Source of the DNA: Turritopsis dohrnii
Taxonomy: Eukaryota > Cnidaria > Hydrozoa > Anthoathecata > Oceaniidae
Assembly: GCA_027922465.2 (NCBI GenBank)
Contig: BQMF02000604.1
Coordinates: 153,866 to 217,865 of the forward strand
Length of the DNA: 64,000 nt
Direction: 5' to 3'
Shown here: one piece after another, positions 25,001 through 37,000 of the stretch
Numbering within the stretch: the first letter of the stretch is position 1
How the letters are laid out: every line of letters starts with the position of its first letter
Translations under genes and position numbers: made by a program
Notes under the pieces: model-generated
The model's input: only the letters and a program-made list of their open reading frames with translations
The model's database searches: none
What the model was told of the DNA's origin: nothing

Positions 25001-28000
25001 ACATGTACATCTCAAAGATATCTGAATAATGAGCTGAATCAATTAAACAGGATGATGAATAACGATTTCACTAAATTCTAGTGCATACATCGTGATTTGG
25101 CTGCTCGAAATATCCTTCTGACTGATGATATGGTTGCAAAGATATCTGATTTTGGACTTGCTCGAGGTACTGAAAGCAAAGATTACTATAAGAAGGAAGG
25201 CGATGGCTTACTCCCTATAAAATGGATGTCTCCTGAAGCTATCCTTGAGCACAAGTATACATCAAAGAGTGATTCGTAAGTTATCAGCATATAGCTTCTA
25301 ATGTTCTTACTGATGTTTTATTAGCATCTTCATCACTATAGTTATTTGCAGTACCAATAATATTTGTGTATGTTACTTTTCAGATGGTCATTTGGTGTAA
25401 TGTTATGGGAAGTCTATTCCCTGGGACTCACTCCATACCCTGGTGTAAAGAATTCATGCATAATCAGTTATTTGAAGTCTGGCAAAAGAATGGAAAAACC
25501 AGTGGGATGTCCAGGAGAAGTTTATCAATTGATGATGCATTGTTGGTCTGCCCCTCCTGAGATGCGACCAACTTTTGCAGAGCTTAGGAATGATTTAGAT
25601 AGAGTCATTGTTACAAATGTAAGAATGCCGTTGTTCTAACACCCGGAAAGTGTTTAAGAAATGGTTGGAGAGAAAATATCCTGATATGACAATAGAAATT
25701 ATTTTGTTGTTCACCATATTAATACTTGCAATATTTTCATGTTTGAAATTTAAAGGAAAATATTGTTCAACTATCCAAATAGAATGTCTATTCTTAGCTC
25801 ACTAGAAAGCATTAGTTATCTATGGAATCATCTTTGATTTTTATTGGGACCAAGAATTGTGATAATTCTTGTTGTTCTTGAATTGATAATTATTGTTGTT
25901 TTTTGTTGTTTTTTTTGTTGAATTTTCATAGCCTGTGATTTTCTGTAGGAGAAACTCTTCAATGGTCGGTCTATGGCTAGCATTTACAAAATCAAAAGAG
26001 AAGCCTTTGATGGAAGAAAAGACAATGTTGGCATTAAGTCATTGGCTTTCCAGACTGACATCCATCCAGTTAAACATCTGAATGGTGACCAAAATGAAAA
26101 CCGGTAAGTATAATTGTTTGTAGCTCATGACTTTAATTAAAAACAAGATTCGCAAAAATGCGACTATATATTTCCCCAAAGTTGCGAAATTTTGGCCAAT
26201 TATTGTATGTAAATTGATAACCATAAGAAAAAATATTTGATTAAACAATTACAGTATAACTACCATCCACCTGATACACAGATAAAAATGTTGTCCTTAC
26301 TAATCAGGGTGGAATTGAATTTAATAAATGAAGATGTTCATGGTCAAATGATAAGGTTTGTTATATAATTTTTGCTAAAGAGTTAAAAAGTGAGAGGTTA
26401 CTACATGGCCACTTAGCTAAAAGTTGTATGACCTAAATGTGACAACTATTTCCCATTAAACAACTGCATATTATACATCATCAATGTATAAAATAATTTC
26501 ATCATAACAAAATGTATGATCTTTATTGTTGCAGAAGCTTTGCATCCTTTATACCGTAAAGAATGTAAAACATATAACACTTGTTTTTTGTAACTCAGAT
26601 AAAATCTTACAACATTATATTATCATATTTGTATACAGGTGGTTTAATGTATTAAAAAAAAAATTGTTAAACCTAATCTTAATAGCTACAGTGGAATTGT
26701 AAATAAAATGTAAATAAAATTCTCAATAATGAAACTTCTCGCAATTCTGTTTATTATTATGTATAAACATTATAGTAAAACTAGTATCCCGTGTAAAAAC
26801 ATTTTACGGGTTTTTCTGAAAGTGACATCTCAAAAATGGTGTCGAAAAATAAAATCACAGCAAGTACTTTAAACTTTAAATATAGGAGCGCAGAACAGTC
26901 GTTTTACTTGGATGGAAGATCTTAAACCCATCAAAAATTAAAATACGCGCTGTGCATCCGCTTTTTTCACTCTGTAAAATAAATTTATTGAAGATGCAAT
27001 GCAATGGTTCCCGTGATGAAAATACTTAACGTCAATATATAATACGGAAAAAAACACTTCTCACTCTTTTAATTAAAAATCTCTAGGTATTCCAGCCAAA
27101 GCATTTTTAGTTCAACACTGGAGTTATGAACAGAAAAACTTTTTAATCAGAAGATCTGAAACACATCAAAATATTCATAATAAATCTTTCACGATACGAT
27201 AGTACGATAGCAGTAGTAAAAATAAATTGTGCGTACAGGTAAACAACAAAAAGATTAAAATCGCTGTAACTGTTCATGGAATCCATACTTTAAATAAAAG
27301 CCAAACGCGAAAGTCGTAAAAGTGTCAAAATGTGAATTGTAAACAATTGCGATTTTCTTTACGAACCCAGAACGTCATGATTAAACACCATGATATTCAT
27401 TTCTTCAATCGCGTATTATTGGAAAAGTAATGACGCAGAAACCCTATTCATACTATAAGAAAAACAAAACACAAAAACAAAAAGTTCTAAAGCGTACTTA
27501 CCCTAAAAACATTAATAAATCTTCGTGCAAAACTTTCGTTGTTGTCTATTGTTTCTTGATCTCGCGAATAATCAAAAAACGATCAAATGCAATGCAATGT
27601 TTTCCCCTTATACTAATCGTAGAAAAATATTAACTGCCGTGGTCTGACACTCCATTATGAATAAGTGACCGCAAAAATGACCCGAAATTTTAAAAAGTGA
27701 AAGCGTGAAAAAAGCGGATGCACAGCGCGTATTAGTATATAGACTAGTATCCCGGGTAAAAACTTTTTACCGAACTTAACTTCGAAAAGGATGGGTCAAA
27801 ATCGCCTGTCCCGTGAACGATCCCCGTGATGAAAATTTCAATTTAGGAATTGGAAACGGAAAATGTAACCATGTTGTAGAGCTCGAAAAACTGAGCAAAA
27901 AAATGTATGGGATCGTTTCGCTACGACCAACCGTTAGAGAGATATCGCTGATCAAAGATTTTGATGACGTCATATCCGCAGTACCAAATAAAATTTAGGC

Positions 28001-31000
28001 CCAAATGATGCGTCACCCCATCACCCGTATCGCTGACCCCAAAAAACGTCAGTTTTCCCTATTGGTTCTTGAGATATTTCCCCAAAAACGTCGCGTTCGA
28101 TTGGGGATGCAATGCAATGATTCCCCGTGATCATTAAAAACTGACGTCAAATGATGCCACGTGCTTTTGGAATGATCGTGAAAAAAGTGTCTCTCGCATC
28201 TACGTGGTTTTACGCGCACATAAGAGGACGATGACCGTAAATTTAAACTAAATATATCACTCTCTAAAATAAAAGTGGGATGCACAACGCGGATTATTAT
28301 AATAAGATACTTTGGGGTAAACATCATAGGCAAATAACTAATAATCATAAGCAATCAAATGTTTTACTAACACAAATATACGTAGCATTTCAAATTAGGA
28401 CCGAAGAGTTATTTTCAAAATAGAGATGGGCTTAAAATAAAAATTTATAAAACCAAATTCAAGTATCAGAATAAACATCTCTGTTCAAAAAAATGTGTTC
28501 ACACTCATTGTTTATTATGTGATAAAAATGACCTTCATAAATCCAAAATGGAAACGAACAACAGATTTTCATAGTGAAAATACACATCCACAACCAAACC
28601 ACTACATAGCTGAAAACAGAAGTTTGCATTCTGACTTGATTTAATTTACAGACTGTCTATCATGTTGGATTGTGTTTTGATTTACGTTTGTTGTTCGTAA
28701 GAAAAATTGTCAGTATATACAGGCACTTCCATGAGACGCGTGCGATAGCGATAAAAAAATTTGCGCGTGTGATACGTTGCACGCCCAAAACTTGATACAG
28801 CACTTGTCATTTTTTCATTATTATTTGTTAGGGTTCATGTGCTGAAATGTTATTCCTTGTGGTTGTCCTTTAACTTATTTTTATGACAAGTAAAAATTCT
28901 TCTGATCTGAATTTATAATTTTTTAATCTTGCATAGGTAGTACATGCTTCGCGCACACAAGTAACATTAAGTTGGTTTTCCACTAGGCGAATAATGTGCG
29001 TTGAAAGATTTCTTTGCAATCTCATTGGTTCACCAAACCGAGAGAATATTACTGCGCCAATCAAATTGCAGAAAATCTTTCCTCATCGACATTCTTCTTC
29101 TAGTAGAAAACCGCCTTTAACAAGTAAATGGACACCCTTTCTGTGATGTAATTTCAATAAAGTGGCTTATAAAATGTTTGGTCAGTGAAACTCTTCTAAG
29201 ACGTTTGTTATTATGAGATTTCAGCTGGTCATTACCAATGACGTCAAAGTTTTTGAAAGGAATTTAAATAGATTAACGGGTAATGTACATTACATTTTTG
29301 CTTACTTATTTTAGGCACATTTTCATTTGTAAAGAACTTTATTATTAACAAAATATAACAACTGTATAATCTGTACGGTGGAGTACTGTCCTCAAAGTCA
29401 ACAAAACAACATTTTTGAGTTTTGTCGACCAAAGCTAAAAGATAGCAAAAACGAAAAACACATTCTTGATAACAGCTTGAAGAATTTACGAAACAATATC
29501 TTCAAAGTCTATATCGAAATCAGAGACGACCTAATCTGTTATCATATTTTTATACAGAACACTTAACTTTAAATTTATTTTATGAAGTGCAAAGATAAAC
29601 GGCAGTCAGTCTCTAGTGTTTGGGGTTCACTAGTTAAATTGTATCCCCGCAACTTCACTAATTGTAAACAAACTCATTGAATCTGCTGAGTAAGCTAAAT
29701 TCAACTGTATAATTCAATCTGAGCACCCTAAGAACTTCGTCTGATTAAGCGCTGTAAAGTTAAGAAAAATACTATTTCATGGAAATTAAAATCGCACGCG
29801 CAAATCAGTAAAATCAAGTTTGCGCATGCGAAGTACTGCACGGAAGAGTTTTTTCTCACGGAAGTGCCTGATATATATATACATTTTGAAAAATAAAATA
29901 TGATAAGCATCAAAACAGTATACATGACCATAGAATTCATCCATAATAAACTATGTTTCTGTTGTTGGATTAAACAACTATCCAAGTACGCTCCACCAGA
30001 TTCTCTCAAGTTATTATGTGTCTCAATCCAAAATGTGTATTAAAATTATTATACGTAAATGGTTTTCTGAACTTTATATTGTATATACGACATCACATAT
30101 TTACTTGCTGTTTTTGAATTAACGTAACTGGTTGAACTGGTGGTTGATCTCCACGTGAAAAGGGATTCCATGCTGTACATCATTATTGTGCTTTCCAGTG
30201 TTCAGTTGGGCTATACATTATATATACGTCAGGATCATACTAAATAAATCTTCAGCTTGGTTATTGAGAATGAATTTTCACCTTTGCACTGGAATCAAAG
30301 CTTCAATGGTTTGTTGTTCCAAGCATTTAATTATCAATATCATCATCATAACACATTGTTATCAACACAAAAACAAAACATACCAATGTTGGTTTTTTTG
30401 TTTGTTTGTTTTTTACACGTTCATTCAAAAATTTTTACAACTTTTTAAGAAATAAAACGATTTATTTCCATCATTTAACGTTTCATCTATTGAATTATTA
30501 AAGCTAGAAAACATTTTCAAACGTTTTCAAAATCCCATCTGCACTGACACTGACTGAAAAGATGGCGTACCACTTTACTGGAGACTAGCCTCTAATCTTA
30601 TCTACCTTAGCTAGGCCAGAGTTCAATACTGAACTGCGGCTATAAAAGTGAACGAAAAGAAGGAGGAGAAGGAGGAGAAGGAAATGCCGGTTTTAACATA
30701 TATTTCGCCCTACGGGGAAATATATAATTAAGGAATGAATATTTATTTTATTTCCTCATACATAAGTGCCATTCCATTAAAGTTGATTTTGACATTTTCT
30801 AATTCATTCATCCATTGTGTTAATATTATTGATGCATTGTTAGCATTAAAAATTTGCATTGGTTTTTATTGTTTAACATGGAAAAATATGATACTTATAC
30901 AGTAAGTCCATTTTTTTATAAAGATAAATATGCAAATGAAACCATAGCATTGCCTAGTGAAAAACTGTGCTGACAGTCCAGGAGATTTTGGTAATAAAAC

Positions 31001-34000
31001 ATTTTATACTGTTGCAAACGTTTTACAATTCTTTGAGACAGACAGACAGATGCCTTCCCATGCAAGGAGACAGGTCTCACCTATAGATGAGGATCACAAC
31101 ACCGGGTAAGGGACCTCGAAAGATATAAACTATAACTAGATGAAAAAACTAATAATAAAAACATATAAACTAGAAAACAAAATAAAACAAATTAAAAAAA
31201 TAAAGAAATATTCTAATTGGAAAAAAGTATTAAGTCAAATTTCTAATCATTTCATTCCATTCCAAACCATTTCCACCCAAAACAAACCAATTATCAACAT
31301 TTATTCCACATTTGGACATACATTTTCGAATCGAACAACCATACGTCATCTTTGGACACCCCCTGGGACGTTTGGATGCAACCCAAGAAGATAGCATCTT
31401 TCGGTGAAGACGATCCCAGCTCATCTTATTATAATAATCCGCGATTGTGCATACCACTTTTATTTTAGAGAGTGATATATTTAGTTTTAATTTACGGTCA
31501 TCGTCCTCTTATGTGCGCGTAAAACCACGTAGATGCGAGAGACACTTTTTTCACTATCATTCCAAAAGCACGTGGCATCATTTGACGTCAGTTTTTTATG
31601 ATCACGGGGAATCATTGCATTGCATCCCCAATCGAACGCGACGTTTTTGGGGAAATATCTCAAGAACCAATAGGGATAACTGACGTTTTTTAGGGTCAGC
31701 GATACGAGTGATGGGGTGACGCATCATTTGGTCCTAAAATTTATTTGGTACTGCGAATATGACGTCATCGCAATCTTTGATCAGCGATATCTCTCTAACG
31801 GTTGGTCGTAGCGAAACGACACTTTTGAGTTGCGATTCTATGATTTATTTTTTCGTCACGGGGTACGTACACGGGAATGGTGGATTTGACCTAATGTTTT
31901 CGAAGTTCAGTTCGGTAAAAAGTTTTTACCCGGGATACTAGTTCTACTTATATGACCAGACCATCTCAATTGCTGCCTCTAGATATAAGTTTCAATAGAT
32001 TTGATACCAACACGTTCAAGACGTTCAGCGGTTGAGATTTGATGTAAATATGTATGCTTTCAATGTACTTTGCAGATATTGCGGAAACAATTATGGCAAA
32101 AATTACGAATCTGCCTCAGCATAATTTTGGTCATACACCAGCATTCACTACCGTAAAGGAGAATCGGTAGAATTAACAAACGAAATATCGAACCTTTGGC
32201 ATGATTGGTAATATCAGAAGATAAACATTTTCTCAACATTCCGAAAACACCACTTGCTATTGAAATACGGGTATCCACATCTTTTTCGTCGGCACAATCA
32301 TTAGTAACAATAAATGGGTAAATAACGGTTTTTATCAATAATCACATCAGATAGGTCAACATCATCAAGGGTTTCAGGGTTTCATACATGAATATTGGTT
32401 TCGCACAGAACAATATCTCCGTTTTAAAGACCGATTTGGGATTTAAAGCACCGGTGTGAATTTCCATTCCGAAACAATCGAAGTGAATGATTATCGAAAT
32501 AGATCCTTGCTGAATATAATCTTGGCTCTCAAATATCAAAGCAGTATCATCTGCATATTCAGAGTCAGGACGTTCGAAATCTTTTCCTATTGTAGTTATT
32601 CTACGACCGGTCATTATATAATCTTTCTTGGTACAGAAGACACAAAACGGGATACCACAAGATAACTTTCAGGTTTCAATCATGCGGTAATATAAAAGGT
32701 GAAGAGCAATTGGCCCAGGATATCACCCTATTTCACACCAACGATGCTGTTGATAGTACGGGCTACATTACCAAATTTCACTGCAAAGTCAGGATGTAAA
32801 GCAAGCAAAAGATTTATCAATGTCATGGGTATTCCATATTTCTTAAGTACCTTCCACAAAGCATTTCTTGGTACGCGATTGAAAGCTTCGACCAGATCCA
32901 GGAATAATACCCAAGTCTCTAGGCCGTTCTCTCATCTTTTCTTTATGGCAGTTTTAACAGTAAACACGGAATCCATACAGCCCCTACCAGTGTACGGTGA
33001 AGGATAATGGTGATTATCCTCGTAAGCATTTGCTAAGAGCATAATTCCTCGATAGTTTTTCGGAAGATGAAAGATCTCCCTTTTTCGGTAATCCATTCAG
33101 TCTGCCAATGTTCCATTCTTTAGGTGCTGTTTTTGTTTCCCAAAAATTGGTTATAACTGATTTCAGAATCTTTACTTTTCAATTTTGAGATAGCAGTTTT
33201 TATATCTTGGGGGAATTCCATCACAATTTACAAAAACTGGTCTTTGAGAGAGAAGATCTAAGACTGTTTCATCATAATTTACATGATTTCCATAGAGTTT
33301 TTGGAAATAATCATTGAAAATGGTAGCATTTTCTTCTGGGGTTTTGCATTAACTACCGTCAGGTTTTTTCAATTGTTTTTGGGTTGCAGGTTTCACTTTT
33401 GACAGTCCTTTCTTATTTACTGTATTTGCTGGTGTATAAGTCGATATTTTCCTATGTTGATTTAGTGCTTAAAGTCGACTTATACATCTGGTCAATTTCA
33501 TCATCGTTTTATCATTATCGCTAAACTTAAAATTGTTAAAAAAATCATTCTTGCAATTGTTTTACAATCACCTTCTGTACTCTGATCTTAATCAATTAAG
33601 CAACGATGATTGATTTATTGCACACCTGTTCTGGTGCGCAGGTAAAATAAAAATAAAAATTAATGTCTCAGCAAAAAATGACCAAATATGATCCATTTTA
33701 ATTAATTCGTAAAAGACAAGGAAACTAATGCAGTTTTATGTATAACGATGTCAATATAATTATTATGCTTGAAATATGTTTAGTTGTAGAAAGTGTGAAC
33801 CTGATAAACAAAATGATACAAAGAACACAACAAATCACACAAAATAACTCAACGCACATGTTCACTCTTGTATTTTCACGCGAGTTCATGTAGATTACTT
33901 CTGCAAATTATTGATAAAATGTATGCATGACAAGTTTAGAAAACCAGTTTTCTTTGCTGCGAAAAAATTATGCACTTTCCACGTTTGATCAGATGAAAGA

Positions 34001-37000
34001 TGATCAAGTTTAGGTTCGAGTTATACACCCGGCTTAATGATCTAGCATCTATTTAAACTTTCATATATTCACTGTTCAACTTATACACTTGTTCGACCTA
34101 TACACCGGCAAATACGGTAATTTCACATTGTCCCAGGCAGTTTTGGTACCAATTGTTACATTGTTTGAGTGAGAAATATGCTTTAAGCCACCTGTTTTTT
34201 ACATTCCTTACAGCCACCTTTAATTTAGTTCATAGTGACCTTAATTTCTTTTCTGAAAAACGAGTTCTTTTATGAAGTACACAGCGCATCTATGAGAGCA
34301 TTGAAGTTTTTTTCATCAGATTTCAACCAGTCTGGTTGAGCTTTTGCACATTTGGGAAGAACATTGGTTGCTGCTTTAGACATTGATTTCAATAGCTCAG
34401 AGTATTTGCAATCTGTATTTGTATCGAAATAGTTTTTAATTTTCTTGAAGAAACTTTTGACATCTGGGTCAAGCAGCTGGGAATGGTCAAGAGCAAGCAA
34501 GAAGTCGATGGCGATAATCCTTTTTCTTTTTAAGACGTTTCATCAAGTGGAGGGTTAGGAAAGTAGCATTGTAATCACTATCTAACAAAGGTGTGGCCAT
34601 TCCAGCATTAATATGCTGGACAAACATTTCTCTGTTGAGGAATATGTGTTCAATAGACCTTTTCGGAAAATACGTCAGAGCAGATCTTACCTCGCTTTCA
34701 ACCCAAATAATAGTGGTATTTGTGTTGTTTTTGAAAAGAAATGATGCCCGAGAGGAAACCTTACACAAACTTTTTTTATGATTCTTAATTACGTAAGTAA
34801 TTAAAAACATTTGGAACGAGGCAAGATCTGCCATGACGTAATTTCCGAAAAGGTCTATTTGTGCAGCGATGGTGCAGCGATGGTGTAGTGGTTGGTACCT
34901 TTGAGTGCGACCGCTGCGACCCGTGTTCGAGTCCAGTCATGTCGTATCTCAATACACCACTCCGATGCGCTTTAAAAGCAGCGTGTCAGCCCATTAGGAG
35001 CCATCGACTGACTGCACACTGGCCTTCGGGCAAGTTAGAGCAATGCTATACGTATCTCTGGCGGTAAGTCAACCAACAGTTGCAAGTCGGCGGGCGGAAG
35101 AACCAACCATTACGGATGGAAGCCCAAGGACTAAAAACTCCCGTTACTTACTTACTTACTTACTATTTGGTGGAGATTCTTACTATGAGGATTCATCCAT
35201 GTGCCATATTTTTTCTTTTTGAAACACCAAGTCTCTTGTAAGCATCCTCCTATCGCATTTCTCCTTTTCATAACTTGACAAAACTCAATTATACAGGCAT
35301 TCGTTTTTTACACCACGTACGTTTTGTGAAATGTTATTTGTTTCATAATCAATCAGAAACAGTTTATATCATTTCACAGATCACCTTTAACATTTGTCCA
35401 TTCTGCTGGTGAGACAAAACAGCCAGTAGAGCAAAAATATTCAACATCCACCAATACAGGAGATCCAGATAGATCTACGAGAAGTACAAGCCTCTTGATG
35501 TCAAACTGCTCAGTGTATCACTCTTCTTGTTACATGTTTTTGTTTGCTTTAAGGTGTGGTGGATTACCTCCTATTGTGATAGAGGATTATCATTCACCAC
35601 CATACCTTTTATTCTTTCATTCCTTTTACTGACTTTTACTTACGACTTTCAATAAATACTATCATATGATTGGAAAATCTTTTACTGACTAGAATAGTAC
35701 ATTTTTATGTCAGTATTTATGCAGAGAGTGTTTTATTAATTAAAAGCTTTTGGCCTTACACCATCTTCAGTATAAAGCAAATTTGTGAAACCACTTTCGT
35801 ATAAAACAAGCTATTGATATGGAAATGGTTCCACAAAATTATCAACTTAGTTACACATGAACATCAAGTATAAAAAAAATTAAACACTGACGTATCCAGT
35901 GGGATTTTGATACCGCGAGTGCGGTATCGGCGCCCAAACTCAGGCGCCCAAACTCTGACTTTTCAAAAAAAAAATAACAATTTTTTTTTTAAAAAACTGC
36001 ACTCACAAAGATTCCTTCTAACATTAAACAAACTAATAAAACTTTATTAGCTTATTTACAACCTATTTTGTGCACTCTGTGACAATTAATTTTTCATTCG
36101 TCTATGGCGATGGCATCACGACGCATGCAGGTGATATTATCGAAAAAGAAAAGAAAACATTGCATTGCTTTTTGTTGCCTGTGATATATTTATTGAAAGA
36201 AACAAAACTTGCATTGTGTATTTCTTTTCGTTGCACATGTTTTTCAAGTCAATGCTTCTTTATACACAGCTCATCTTTCGTGCACGCGATAAATGCAAAT
36301 CATTTTAGTTGGCCCTGAAAAATTGACTGATGAGGATTACAAGTCATTGATCGATGCGTATAGTGGGAGTACCAATTCGCGCATTGAACTCTGATCTATT
36401 ATCACTGCAAGTTGTCTTTATTTTCGGAGTTTTTTGTTACCCTGTGCAATTAAGCTTTTCGGGAAAAGCTGATGCAGCAACACCATTTAGTATTCGAAAA
36501 ATTACACACTATTTTTACATAATTGAAATCACAAGTAGAACGAATTAGATTTTATACAGGTCATTCGAAATTCATTTGTGAAATTATGAAGTATAAAGAG
36601 AAAGGCACTCAGTCTCCTGTGTTTGGGGTTCACAGGTTAAATCGTCCCCCTTACTTCACTTTCCTTCAATACCTCTGAGAGTATACATAAGCTTGTACGT
36701 TCACATTACGATTGATTATTCCACGTCTTGGATGCCATGTACGGGCCAATTGAGCACGTTAACCTACTGTCTTCTGTAATAATTATGATACTGAATGGAA
36801 GTGAATTTTCCAGTGTAAACCACATAAAAATAAAAAATTTTCCGCCCCTCAGGCCTCACCATGGGGCCTTCGGGTGATGATGAAACAAGCAAATTTTGAA
36901 ATGAGCAAAGAGGTGTCCCCAAATAATCTCTGGATATGACACTGTTAAAACAATAAGATCTATTTACATTCAGCTTTCAGAAAGAGATGTTTTAGCATTT

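Larger units (their letters stand above)
26141..30730 (-). mobile_element. TATATTTCCCC-ended repeat, copy 2, with three insertions
   Basis: Reverse complement of 2125-3933, matched at both ends (AAACAAGATTCGCAAAAATG at 26141; GGGGAAATATATAATTA at 30730). Copy 1 is 1.8 kb; this one is 4.6 kb because two Helitrons (26781-28307) and a TIR element (28720-29870) landed in it. Copy 1 serves as the empty-site reference for both insertions. Confidence 0.65.
31230..34651 (-). mobile_element. Dead non-LTR retrotransposon (LINE), interrupted
   Basis: Minus-strand pieces of one ORF2: a pre-RT segment (34270-34500, [20 protein letters not shown]), the RT palm [20 protein letters not shown], the catalytic [41 protein letters not shown], and the C-terminal LRWSGHISR...[10 protein letters not shown] and [11 protein letters not shown]. 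Many shifts and stops. A Helitron (31424-31941) and a TIR element (33418-34119) lie inside. The tail wording is typical of invertebrate LINEs; clade not assigned. Confidence 0.75.

Noticed and set aside
27813..27998. Recurring small ORF starting [10 protein letters not shown], also at 11744 and 51029
   Set aside because: It is the same stretch of the Helitron repeat in each copy. Frame is not kept between copies, so it is sequence similarity of a non-coding repeat, not a gene.
31447..31683. Small ORF with [11 protein letters not shown], also at 19078 and 28049
   Set aside because: 5' part of the Helitron repeat; same reasoning as for the other recurring ORF.
32699..33007. 102-codon + strand ORF
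   Set aside because: Antisense to the reverse transcriptase palm of the minus-strand LINE.
34487..34834. 115-codon minus ORF starting [10 protein letters not shown]
   Set aside because: Most of it is a MITE with long inverted arms; only its last residues may belong to the LINE.
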